From contig NZ_BNGS01000004.1 of the NCBI RefSeq assembly GCF_014905555.1, positions 558,001 through 622,000 on the forward strand: 64,000 bases of DNA, in the 5' to 3' direction. Below the pieces are notes generated by a model. That model did not search any database and had not been told where the DNA came from. It saw nothing but the letters and a program-made list of their open reading frames with translations. Below, piece after piece: positions 36,381 to 44,698 of the stretch; within the stretch, counting starts at the first letter, position 1; the number at the start of each line of letters is the position of its first letter. This stretch comes from Streptomyces sp. Y2F8-2. Its GTDB lineage: Bacteria > Actinomycetota > Actinomycetes > Streptomycetales > Streptomycetaceae. The position numbers were made by a program, and so were the translations under genes.

Positions 36381-36404
36381 GACCGGTCGGCTAGTGAATC
36401 GGTC
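36381..36404. promoter_or_regulatory. Imperfect dyad upstream of the SDR gene
   Basis: GACCGGTC and AATCGGTC form an imperfect inverted repeat around CTAG, 22 bases before the SDR start. It is TetR- or HxlR-like in size. No such regulator adjoins. Confidence 0.35.
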
Positions 36405-36425
36405 ATCCTCCAGGAGAAGGTCAGC

Positions 36426-37139
36426 ATGAGCACAAAGCACCAGAAGGTCGCGATCATCACCGGCGCCTCGCAGGGCATCGGCGCCGCCCTCGTCCAGGGC
36501 TACCGCAAGCTCGGCTACGGCATCGTCGCCACCTCGCGCAGCATCGCCCCCGCCGACGACGCCGACGTCCTGACCGTCCAGGGCGACATCGCCGCCCCGG
36601 CGACCGCCGAGCGGGTCGTGACAGCCGCACTCGAGCGGTTCGGCCGTATCGACACCGTGGGCAACAACGCGGGCATCTTCGTCGCGAAGCCCTTCACCGA
36701 CTACACGGCCGAGGACTACGCCACCGTGACCGGCATCAACATGGCCGGCTTCTTCCACCTCACCCGGCAGGCCCTCCCGCACCTGCTCGCTCGGGGCGCC
36801 GGGCACATCGTGAGTGTCACCACCAGCCTGGTCGACAGCCCGGACTCCCGGGTCCCCTCCGTCCTCGCCTCGCTGACCAAGGGCGGCCTGCAGTCCGCGA
36901 CCAAGTCCTTGGCGATCGAGTACGCCACCCGCGGGATCCGCGTCAACGCCGTGTCCCCCGGCACCATCAAGACCCCCATGCACCCGGAGGAGACCCATGA
37001 GTTCCTCGCCGCCCTGCACCCGGTCGGCCGGATGGGTGAAGCAAGCGACATCGTCGACGCGGTGCTGTTCCTGGAGACGGCGCCGTTCGTCACCGGCGAG
37101 ATGCTGCACGTCGACGGCGGCATGAGCGCCGGACACTGA
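36426..37139 (+). CDS. Short-chain dehydrogenase/reductase lacking the catalytic Tyr
   Basis: 237 residues; CAGGAGAAGG before the ATG. Classical SDR core: IITGASQGIGAALV for NAD(P), NNAG, and VTTS with catalytic Ser. The canonical YxxxK is replaced: the position four before the Lys of LASLTKGG is Ala. A subgroup of SDRs with this ALASLTKGG sequence exists, so the loss is probably old rather than a recent defect. The reaction is therefore uncertain. A SnoaL-like gene follows 32 bases later, likely in one operon. Confidence 0.85.
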   Translation: MSTKHQKVAIITGASQGIGAALVQGYRKLGYGIVATSRSIAPADDADVLTVQGDIAAPATAERVVTAALERFGRIDTVGNNAGIFVAKPFTDYTAEDYATVTGINMAGFFHLTRQALPHLLARGAGHIVSVTTSLVDSPDSRVPSVLASLTKGGLQSATKSLAIEYATRGIRVNAVSPGTIKTPMHPEETHEFLAALHPVGRMGEASDIVDAVLFLETAPFVTGEMLHVDGGMSAGH

Positions 37140-37171
37140 CCGTACACCGAGTCTTGGACCAAGGAGTGGAC

Positions 37172-37543
37172 ATGACCACCACGACCGACGACGCGGAGAT
37201 CCTGAGCGGAGTGCTTGACCAGTGGAAGGCCGCGGTCGACGCGCACCAGCCCGAGCGCGTCGCCGCCCTCTTCACCGAGGACGCCGTCTTCCAGGGGCTG
37301 CACCCCTACAGCGTCGGACGCCAGGGCGTCGCCGACTACTACGACTCCCAGCCCCTCGGAATGAAGGCGGCGTACCGGATCCTCGAGACCAGGCGGTACG
37401 CCGACGACCTCGTCCTCGGCTACCTCGCCGTCGAGTTCTCATTCACGGACCGGCCCCCCTTGGACGTGAAACTCTCCGTCCTTGTCGTCCGCACCGGGGA
37501 CGACTGGTCCATCGGCCACTACCAGGTATCCCGCCTGGATTAG
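37172..37543 (+). CDS. SnoaL-like / SgcJ-EcaC-family small protein
   Basis: 123 residues; AAGGAG seven bases before the ATG. NTF2-like fold: ILSGVLDQWKAAVDAHQPERVAALFTEDAVFQG, GVADYYDSQPLGM, and DVKLSVLVVRTGDDWSIGHYQVSRLD. Such cupped-barrel proteins serve as ligand-binding or isomerase-like enzymes, or as simple ligand carriers. Pairing with an SDR suggests a shared small-molecule step. Confidence 0.85.
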   Translation: MTTTTDDAEILSGVLDQWKAAVDAHQPERVAALFTEDAVFQGLHPYSVGRQGVADYYDSQPLGMKAAYRILETRRYADDLVLGYLAVEFSFTDRPPLDVKLSVLVVRTGDDWSIGHYQVSRLD

Positions 37544-37996
37544 CCTGTTCGGCCAGAACACCCCGCGTTCTGGCGCGTGTTGACACCCGCTCAACGGCGA
37601 CATTCGGACCCGGATCGCGCCGCACCGTGCCCACTGAGCGGGGTGACCGGTGTGGCGTAGTGGCTCTGCCTGTGACGCCTTCCCCCACTGCGGAAGCATG
37701 CCGGCCGCTCCCTCTCCGCGGCCCGAATCCCACTGGTGTTGCGGTGGCGACGCGTCGCGTTGAAAGGAGACTGCCGCAGGTGCGGGGAGAACGCCTGCTG
37801 CGGCGGTGCCGGGGAGTGTGAGGCGATCAGGTCGTCGTCGGCGGGCAGGGTCCGCTCCCTGCCCATGCGGCCACCGTACGAAGCAAGTGGCCGCCGGTAG
37901 TCCCGTCGGCCACTGGGCAACGTCCGATGCCGGAGCGCCGAAAGTGTCTGGGTTCCGCCGGCGTGGCGTTCCTCGGCTCGAGGCCGGAAGGAGATC
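37544..37996. other. 450-base region without a supported gene
   Basis: A 109-codon minus-strand open frame (37591-37920) is Arg/Pro-rich and lacks a domain; treated as a shadow. Confidence 0.45.
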
Positions 37997-38941
37997 TCAG
38001 CCGGCCTGGCCGATCGTCATGGTGCGGGATCCCGGAGCGAAGGCGCCGAAGGACTGTTCCCAGGAATCGCCCGGCCAGTAGTAGGTCACACGGCCCTCGG
38101 AGGGACGGTAATGGGCGGTGTAGACAGTTCCCAGCCCCTCGTCGTATGCGGATTGATACAGCTGCGGCTTCAGCATCGCCGCCACATCGGTGCCGGCTGC
38201 GCGAATGGCGCTCAGCCGCTCCTGGGTCCGGGAGGACTGGTCCTGCTCGCCAGGCACCGGCATGTGCTGATGGTTGGCGGCGCAGGCGTCCGGTGCCTCA
38301 GTCAGTGAGATGTCCGGCCCCACGAACACCGTCCGCGCCTGCTCGGGATCGACAAGGGTGACGTTCTGCGGGATTGAGATCGGTAGGGACTTCAGCTTGC
38401 CGACCGCCTCGTCAACGGTGGTACACGTCTCCAACAGGTAGCGCAGGACGATGAGGATGGCGAAGCCCGGGCCGTGGACGAATCGCCCACCGAAGGTGAG
38501 TGAGACCGCGAGTCCTGCGTCGTTCATCCCGTCCAGCAAGCGCCAGACGGCATCCTGCATTCCGATCACCGGTCGCAGGAAGTGGGAGTAGACAATAGTG
38601 CCCTCACACTCATCGGGGCTGAAGTCGTAGTTGCGCAGCAGAGTGCCACCGCCACCGATCTGAGTGCAGCCCGAGAAGAACGGTCGCAAGGCCGCGAGGG
38701 TGAGGAAGGTCTCTCCTTCGGGCCGGTCGAGCTGACCGGCGAGGCGATCGAGCACGGGGACCAGCTCCGGCATGTGCTCCTCGAACAGCCTCCGAGCACG
38801 GTCCGCGCCCTCTGGGGTCCGGCTCTCCTCGTTCATCCGCCCCTCCGCGAGCGGCCACAGAGCCTGTGTATGGGTGGCCCATCTCCCGTCGCTTCCGTCG
38901 CCGATCTCGATAGCACGGAAGGTCTTCTGCTGTTGGCTCAT
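37997..38941 (-). CDS. C45-type peptidase / acyltransferase-like Ntn hydrolase
   Basis: 314 residues from ATG 38941 with GGGAGCGGCAGCC before it. Resembles acyl-CoA:6-APA acyltransferase and choloylglycine-hydrolase relatives. Likely nucleophile Cys92 in FFSGCTQIGGG, followed by TLLRNYDFSP; GMNDAGLAVSLTFGGR and RYLLETCTTVDEAV are family features. In the known enzyme, precursor cleavage exposes the Cys. It could transfer an acyl group, or hydrolyse an amide. It is 103 bases after the serine hydrolase gene, on the same strand, so it may be the last gene of the 38-44 kb pathway. Confidence 0.75.
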   Translation of the reverse strand: MSQQQKTFRAIEIGDGSDGRWATHTQALWPLAEGRMNEESRTPEGADRARRLFEEHMPELVPVLDRLAGQLDRPEGETFLTLAALRPFFSGCTQIGGGGTLLRNYDFSPDECEGTIVYSHFLRPVIGMQDAVWRLLDGMNDAGLAVSLTFGGRFVHGPGFAILIVLRYLLETCTTVDEAVGKLKSLPISIPQNVTLVDPEQARTVFVGPDISLTEAPDACAANHQHMPVPGEQDQSSRTQERLSAIRAAGTDVAAMLKPQLYQSAYDEGLGTVYTAHYRPSEGRVTYYWPGDSWEQSFGAFAPGSRTMTIGQAG

Positions 38942-39043
38942 GGCTGCCGCTCCCATGCGGATGTCCGGTGAGGTGATGGCAACCTAGCGGCCGTTTTCGC
39001 TCTGCGGCTCTCCGCGGACGAACTGGCACCGTCCTCGACTCCG

Positions 39044-40174
39044 TTACCGGAGGTAGCCATATCCGTAGACAATCCGCCGCACGTCGCGCCAGCAGGGCAG
39101 TTCGCCGAAAGGGTGGGCATGGGTCAGGAAGGCCACGCTCAGTCGTCGGGACGGATCCGCGAATAAGAAGCTTCCCGTCGATCCCTCCCAGCCAACCTCG
39201 CCCGGCGGCAGATTCGGCGACCCGTCGTGACCGGGGAGCACCACGGCGATGCCGAGCCCGTACCCCACATGCCGGACAGCCCGGCCGGGCAAGGGCGAAA
39301 GCACTCCGGACCGCAGGTCGCGGCCGCCCGGGATGTGGTTGGCCGTGCAGCGCCGCCAGAGCGCGCGGGGCAGGAACGTGTCCGGCTGCTCGGCCAAGGC
39401 ACGCGCCAGGCCATGCAGATCGGCCGCAGTGGTGATCAGCCCACCACCGCCTGACTGCGGCGCCATGGGGTTTCCCCAGTCACGCATCACGGGCTCGGCG
39501 CGCTGCCACCCGCCTGTCTCGCCCCGCCGGTAGACGACCGCCACCGGGAAGTCGCGGTTCACATCACCCATCAGTAACGAGTCCCTCATCCCCAGCGGCT
39601 CGAACACCTCGGTGCGGAGCACTTCCTGGAGTGGCCGGCCCCTTACTTCCGCCAGGACCCAGCCCAGGACATCCGAGGCGAGGGAGTAGCTCCATGCCCG
39701 GCCGGGCGGAAACAAGCGGGGGAGCATGGAGAAACGTCGGTACAGGGCCTCGCCCATGACTCCCTCGGGAGCATTGCGCACGAATCCCGCCGCGCGGTAC
39801 GCCTCGGCGACCGGGCCCTGCCGCGAGCCGTAGGTGAACCCGGCGGTGTGCGCAAGCAGATGGACCAGTCGGACCGTGCCGCCGCCCCCGTCCACCCAGC
39901 CCGGCAGGTGGTCCGCCACGGGTCCGTCGAGCCTCAGTGCACGGTCAGCGACCAGACGCAGCGCGGCGAGTGCGGTCACCACCTTGGTCACGGAGTAGAC
40001 CGCGAAACGCGTCTCGGCCAGGACTGGGACCCCCGCTTCAACGTCTGCGTAGCCCTCGCGGAGGGTGATGCGCCGGCTGGGGGCGGACAGTTCGAGAGCG
40101 CAGCCCGGAACCACGCCCCCGCGCACCAGGTCCGTCAGGTAGCGGCGAAGCACCGACTCCAGCGGCGTCGTCAC
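39044..40174 (-). CDS. Serine hydrolase of the beta-lactamase/penicillin-binding (class C-like) family
   Basis: 376 residues; the GTG overlaps the synthetase stop by four bases. SxxK motif SVTK with the nucleophile Ser in FAVYSVTKVVTALAA, YSLASDVLG as the YxN-equivalent region (YSL in place of YxN), and HVGYGLGIAVVLPG near the end. No secretion signal. Family members range from esterases to D-amino-acid peptidases and transacylases. Coupling to an amidotransferase and neighbouring C45 protein suggests acyl or amide processing of a cytosolic metabolite rather than antibiotic resistance. Confidence 0.85.
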   Translation of the reverse strand: MTTPLESVLRRYLTDLVRGGVVPGCALELSAPSRRITLREGYADVEAGVPVLAETRFAVYSVTKVVTALAALRLVADRALRLDGPVADHLPGWVDGGGGTVRLVHLLAHTAGFTYGSRQGPVAEAYRAAGFVRNAPEGVMGEALYRRFSMLPRLFPPGRAWSYSLASDVLGWVLAEVRGRPLQEVLRTEVFEPLGMRDSLLMGDVNRDFPVAVVYRRGETGGWQRAEPVMRDWGNPMAPQSGGGGLITTAADLHGLARALAEQPDTFLPRALWRRCTANHIPGGRDLRSGVLSPLPGRAVRHVGYGLGIAVVLPGHDGSPNLPPGEVGWEGSTGSFLFADPSRRLSVAFLTHAHPFGELPCWRDVRRIVYGYGYLR

Positions 40175-42042
40175 AGGATCCCCTCCGCCACGCGGCCCCG
40201 CCGACGGTTGGTGCCGTCGTCGCCGTCCGGGTCGCCGTCCGCCAGGAAGATACGGCACCAGTACTCGAAACACAGCAGGCTCCACAGGAGATGCCGCCGC
40301 ACGGCCCGGCCCGAGACATGTTCCTCCACGAAACGCCGTACGGTCGACGCGTCGAGGAATTCCCGGCTGACCGCCCGGTCGCCGAGCAGGGTGTCCCTGA
40401 CCCACTCGCGCAGCTCGCCCTTGTACCAGGAGCTCTCCGGCACCCGGAAGGCCATCTTGGGCTGCACATGGACCGCCGAGGGTACCCGGTCGGCTATCGC
40501 TGCACGCAACACCGCCTTGCCCAGGCCGTCCCGCACCAGGTGGTCGTCGGGCAGCGACGCGGCGAAGTCCGCGATGCTCGTATCGGCCAGGGGAATACGC
40601 GTCTCCACGCCGTGCGCCATGCTCATTCGGTCGTCGACGACGAGCAGTCCGGGGAGGAAGAAGCTCTGTTCCACGGCCAGCAGACGGCGGACCGGGCCGG
40701 TGTGCGCCGGTAGCGCGGCGAGCAGCGTGCGGAACTCGTCCGTCGGACGTATGGCGGCGTTCGCCGTGGCCAGTTCTCCGCTGAAGAGGGCCGACCGCTC
40801 ACGCGCCGTCGTCATACGCCGCTCCCACGCGGCGGCGTAGGAGGCGAGCCACTCGTCCTCGGTGCTGTGGCCGGGCAGTTCCTTGAGGCGGCCGACGTAG
40901 CCGCCGAAGAGTTCGTCCGCGCCCATGCCGGAGAGCAGCACCCGCGCCGACGGTGCCGCGGCGCCGCTGACCCGCCATGCTCCGAAGGACATAGGCATCC
41001 GGAGGTCTTCGAGATGCCGGACCAGCGCCGCGAAGGAGCCCTGAAGATCCCGGGCTCGCAACGGCACAGTGGTGTGCCGCATGCCGTAGCCGGCCGCCAG
41101 GGCCCGGGCGGCGGTGGATTCGTCGCGGCCGGCCTCCTCGGCGTCGAGGCCGGCCGGGTTGAACCCGACGGTGAAGGTGGTGGTCCGCCGACCCTGGACA
41201 GTCAACGTGCTCACGATCGCGTTGGTGTCGACTCCGCTGCTCAGATAGGCGGCGGCTCGGGGGTGCCACTGCCTGGCCACGCTCTCTTCGAGCAGGTCGC
41301 GCAAGGCCTCGGCGGCGTCGCCGAACGACGGCGGCCGGTCACCGGGCAGCGCGTCGCGAAAAGAGGCGCTGCGCAGCACACCCCCCGCCGAGACATGGAC
41401 GCAGCATCCCGGTTCGACCACCGTGATTCCCTCGAACAAGGTGCGGGGCCCCAACGGTGACTGCACGGCGAAATACTCGACGGCTGCCCGGTGATCGAGG
41501 CGGGCCGTGATCCCGGGCACCGCGAGCAGCGCCTTCACCTCCGAGGCGAAGACCACCGCTGTGGAGGTCCGGGCATAGTAGAGCGGCCGTGCCCCGAGGG
41601 GGTCCCGGAACAGGAGGAGGGACATGTCCCGCAGGTCTACGGCCGCTCCGGCGAACACACCGGACAGCCGGGCCAGGCCGCGTGTCCCGTAGCGGGTGAC
41701 CAACTCGGGTACGACGTCACAGTCGCAGTCGTCCGGGCCGCTGGCGATCGGGCTCCGCAGGGCGCTGTGGTTGTAGATCTCCCCGTTGACCGCCGCGACC
41801 ACCCGTCGGCGCGCGTCGGTCAGCGGCTGGCGCCCCTCGTTACGCCCCCCGACGAGTGCGAGACGAGTGTGTCCGAGTGCGGCAACGTACGGCTGCGTCG
41901 GCGAGACCGTCGACCGGCCGCGCGGTGTCACGTAGCAGATGTGGCTGCCGTCCGGCCCGCGATGCCGCAGAGTTTCCACCATGGGGGAGACGATGTCCTC
42001 GGTCAGCGGTGTGAAGGAGAACACGCCGGCGATGCCGCACAT
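40171..42042 (-). CDS. Asparagine synthetase-like glutamine amidotransferase/ATP-ligase
   Basis: 623 residues. N-terminal glutaminase is intact: MCGIAGVF with catalytic Cys2, LRHRGPDG, GHTRLAL, NGEIYNH. The synthetase domain has a PP-loop variant, YLSSGVDTNAI, where the usual sequence is SGGxDSS, then SGMGADELFGGY, and the late GVETRIPLAD and QPKMAFRVP. ATP is used to form an acyl-adenylate which is amidated. The altered loop and its neighbours (radical SAM, phosphoribosyltransferase-like) suggest a specialised substrate rather than housekeeping asparagine synthesis. Confidence 0.87.
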   Translation of the reverse strand: MCGIAGVFSFTPLTEDIVSPMVETLRHRGPDGSHICYVTPRGRSTVSPTQPYVAALGHTRLALVGGRNEGRQPLTDARRRVVAAVNGEIYNHSALRSPIASGPDDCDCDVVPELVTRYGTRGLARLSGVFAGAAVDLRDMSLLLFRDPLGARPLYYARTSTAVVFASEVKALLAVPGITARLDHRAAVEYFAVQSPLGPRTLFEGITVVEPGCCVHVSAGGVLRSASFRDALPGDRPPSFGDAAEALRDLLEESVARQWHPRAAAYLSSGVDTNAIVSTLTVQGRRTTTFTVGFNPAGLDAEEAGRDESTAARALAAGYGMRHTTVPLRARDLQGSFAALVRHLEDLRMPMSFGAWRVSGAAAPSARVLLSGMGADELFGGYVGRLKELPGHSTEDEWLASYAAAWERRMTTARERSALFSGELATANAAIRPTDEFRTLLAALPAHTGPVRRLLAVEQSFFLPGLLVVDDRMSMAHGVETRIPLADTSIADFAASLPDDHLVRDGLGKAVLRAAIADRVPSAVHVQPKMAFRVPESSWYKGELREWVRDTLLGDRAVSREFLDASTVRRFVEEHVSGRAVRRHLLWSLLCFEYWCRIFLADGDPDGDDGTNRRRGRVAEGIL

Positions 42043-42081
42043 ACCAACTCCGAAGTCGCCGAGGGATCAGTGAGGTGGGGC

Positions 42082-43377
42082 TCACGCCTGAGCCCGTCCG
42101 TTGGACAGTTCCGCCAACAACCAGCCATCGTTGTAGGTGGTGTTGGGCAGTGAGCCGATGGTGAAGAGCACGGCCTTGCGGGACCGGTCGATGAGACCGC
42201 TGTGCCACACCAGCCTGCCGTACGCCTCGGTGAATTCGAGGAGGCCGCTGGACGACAGCGGTATCCGGCCGGTCGCGTTACGTCCGGACGAGTGGTACAC
42301 GGTGTACGTCGGGACGATGCCCTCCTCGGCCAGCCTCCGCATTGCGGCGAGCGTGACGCGATTCTCGTCCTCGGCGTGCCAGTGCGTGGGCGGGGAGGCA
42401 TCCTTGAGCGACTGGATGCCGTATACCAGGTTGGTGTAGACGCGACCCGGCCCGAAGGGGTCGATCGCGGCCTTGAGGGCTGCCAGCATGTTGTCGAGGC
42501 CGAAGCGGCTCTTGGCCGGGGCCATGGAACGCAGCAGGTTCTCGTCGAACGTCTCGACATTGAAGTAGATCTGGTTCAGCCCTGCGCCCTTCAGCTCGCT
42601 GATCAACTCCAGGTCGCGCGGAGGCATACAGGCCACCGTGGTGTCCAGGTCGGCTGTGGCGGGCCGCTCCCTGAGGCCCGCCACGAGCTGGACGTACATC
42701 CGCACTGTGGCGTCATAGTCCGCGAGTTGGCCGCCGTTGTAGGTGATGCTCGTGATCGTGTCGTCGAGGCCGGCGGCCATCTCACTGGCGGCGAGGATCA
42801 GATCACGGTTCTTCCGGTACGGCGTCCCGGGCTCGGCCTCGTCGTCGAACGTTTCGACGATCTCGCAGAACGCGCACTTCTCGTGCGCCGTGTAGTAGCT
42901 GCAGTGGTTGGTCGGTACCACGCCCAGCAGGTCGTAACCCAGGCGCTGCACCACCGTGGACAGATCGCGTCCGCGCACCCGGTACCCGCGGAAGTCCGTC
43001 ACCTTGGGGATGTGCACCGGCCGTTCCCTACCGAGGCGCGCGTTGCGTAGCAACTCCGTGCCGTCACGCAGCACCAGTTCCCAGTCGGCCTTCTCGTTGT
43101 GGCGCACCCTCGCCACGATGGGCAGGCCACCGAAGCTGGGCAGCCTGGTGAGGACGAGTTCGTAGGGCAGCGGTCGGCGGGACCGGGTCATGCCGTAGTC
43201 GTAGAGGTGTCGGCGGGTCAGGTTCATGTCCTCGACCGGCAACGTGTCTTGTTCGATCCGGACCCCGTCGGTGAGGAGGTCGCACTTGAGGGCGATGGCC
43301 TCGGCGGCCGCCGTCCGCTCGTCGGTGCCCGGTGCGTTCGTGTCGGGGACGAGACCGTCACCGGTGTGCAGGCCCAT
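42082..43377 (-). CDS. Radical SAM enzyme with CX8CX2C cluster motif
   Basis: 431 residues; ATG with AAAGGAG seven bases upstream. The cluster Cys are 159, 168 and 171 in the stretch NHCSYYTAHEKCAFCEI, a wider first spacing than the classical CX3CX2C. Downstream barrel features are radical SAM-like: SITYNGGQL, LNQIYFNVETFDENLLRSM, and YTNLVYGIQSL. About 150 residues precede the cluster. Its start overlaps the end of the phosphoribosyltransferase-like gene by 20 bases. The reaction is unknown; the order of genes suggests it modifies a product of that partner. Confidence 0.83.
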   Translation of the reverse strand: MGLHTGDGLVPDTNAPGTDERTAAAEAIALKCDLLTDGVRIEQDTLPVEDMNLTRRHLYDYGMTRSRRPLPYELVLTRLPSFGGLPIVARVRHNEKADWELVLRDGTELLRNARLGRERPVHIPKVTDFRGYRVRGRDLSTVVQRLGYDLLGVVPTNHCSYYTAHEKCAFCEIVETFDDEAEPGTPYRKNRDLILAASEMAAGLDDTITSITYNGGQLADYDATVRMYVQLVAGLRERPATADLDTTVACMPPRDLELISELKGAGLNQIYFNVETFDENLLRSMAPAKSRFGLDNMLAALKAAIDPFGPGRVYTNLVYGIQSLKDASPPTHWHAEDENRVTLAAMRRLAEEGIVPTYTVYHSSGRNATGRIPLSSSGLLEFTEAYGRLVWHSGLIDRSRKAVLFTIGSLPNTTYNDGWLLAELSNGRAQA

Positions 43378-44338
43378 GGGGGCTCCTTTCGTACCGTGCG
43401 GGTCGGGGATCGACGGGTGCGGCGCGCAGGCAGTCCGGGCAGTGCCTGGGATGCCAGGCGTGAACGACGATGTTGTGCAGGGCGTGGACCGGTGTACTCG
43501 ACGGTCGGCCTGCCGGGAGGCCGCCGGGGACGATGCTGCGGATGGCGACGGCGGCGGCCACCAGGTTGCCGCCAAGAGCGGCCACCATGTCCGCCACCAC
43601 GGACAGGGTGCGGCCGGAGTGGTAGGTGGAGTCCACCAACGCGGTGCGCCCACTCGGCTGTGCCCCACGAACTCCGGCGAACAACCCGGCACCGGGGGCC
43701 TTTTCCGCCACAGCCAGCGGCAGTCGCATGTACATGGCCGTCGCCGTGGCGAGGGGGACCCCGCCCACCGCCGGTGTGAGCAGGACCTCCGGGGCATAGG
43801 GGGCCAGGAGATCCGACATGCGGGCTGCCGCCCGGCGCAGACTGACAGGATCCAACAGGTAGCGGGCCGGCGTCCCCCACAGTTCGGTGTGCCTGCCCTC
43901 CGCGGAGAAGTGGCCCGGCACCACGACCCGATCGCCCTGCCCGTCACCGTCTCTCGTGGGTATGGCCGCGGACTTCCGGCTGAATCGCCAGCGTGCGTCC
44001 CTCACATGGCCCGAGAGATAGGCGAGTGCGGGTTCGGCGACGTGCCTGTAGGGCGAGAGGGAGAGTTCGAGCAGGGCGTCCTCGTGTGCGACGGGCGCAC
44101 GTGAAGACGGATCGGCACCGGTCGCACCCATGCCACGGGCCGCCGGTTGGCTGGTTTCCACGGCCCTGTCGAAAACCGCGGTCTCGCATGCGTGGGACGC
44201 TTGGGTGAGCGTGACCCAGTAGGCGGCTCGATTCCCTTTGCGTAAATGAGCCGCGGCGGTGAAGTGCATGCGCCTGGCCAAGTCGTATGAGAACAGCCCC
44301 ACAATGCGCTCGGTGTCACAGCAGGCACCGGATTCCAC
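43358..44338 (-). CDS. Phosphoribosyltransferase-like protein
   Basis: 326 residues from a GTG preceded by AAGGGAG; the open frame is much longer upstream, but that part is not coding in character. The C-terminal 200 residues have a PRTase fold: VLLTPAVGGVPLATATAMYMRLPLAVAEKAPG, and ALVDSTYHSGRTL where PRPP-binding loops usually read VDDxxxTG. A closing CPDC pair (HPRHCPDCLRA) might bind metal. The N-terminal 100 residues are unique, with spaced His and Cys. It probably attaches ribose-5-phosphate to a base or acts like orotate PRTase; this is inference. First gene of the run. Confidence 0.72.
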   Translation of the reverse strand: MESGACCDTERIVGLFSYDLARRMHFTAAAHLRKGNRAAYWVTLTQASHACETAVFDRAVETSQPAARGMGATGADPSSRAPVAHEDALLELSLSPYRHVAEPALAYLSGHVRDARWRFSRKSAAIPTRDGDGQGDRVVVPGHFSAEGRHTELWGTPARYLLDPVSLRRAAARMSDLLAPYAPEVLLTPAVGGVPLATATAMYMRLPLAVAEKAPGAGLFAGVRGAQPSGRTALVDSTYHSGRTLSVVADMVAALGGNLVAAAVAIRSIVPGGLPAGRPSSTPVHALHNIVVHAWHPRHCPDCLRAAPVDPRPARYERSPHGPAHR

Positions 44339-44698
44339 CCGTACCAACTCCCTTGAAGCTCCCGGGTCCACGGCATCGGACGGCGCCGCCGGTGGGCGGC
44401 CGGCCGGATGGAGCGCGGCACATTGCGAATTGATCTGTGCGACGCCTGGTGGAGACTGCCGACGAGTCAACAGACCTTCGGCTGTCGTGCGCAACGGCTT
44501 CGTTCGGCACCGGGAAAAGTCCGGAAAACCCATGGCGAGCAAGGTCCGCTCGTACGTCTTTGAGCTGGGCGATCCCGACAAGATCCGGAAAACCCCAGCC
44601 GCGGTCCGGACAACGTCTCCGGCCCCGGGACGGTCAGTGCCGCCCCGGACCGCGCCCAAGGAAGGCCTGCGTCGAGCCCGCTGTGCGATGCTGTCGGT
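44339..44698. other. Divergent 360-base promoter region of the 38-45 kb pathway
   Basis: Separates the phosphoribosyltransferase-led run from the HAD gene. No gene supported. Inverted features were searched by eye and none is strong. Confidence 0.4.

Noticed and set aside
40171..42042. Beta-lactam synthetase (clavulanate/carbapenem type) instead of an amidotransferase
   Set aside because: Those enzymes lose the N-terminal Cys, which is kept here, and no other beta-lactam biosynthesis gene is near.
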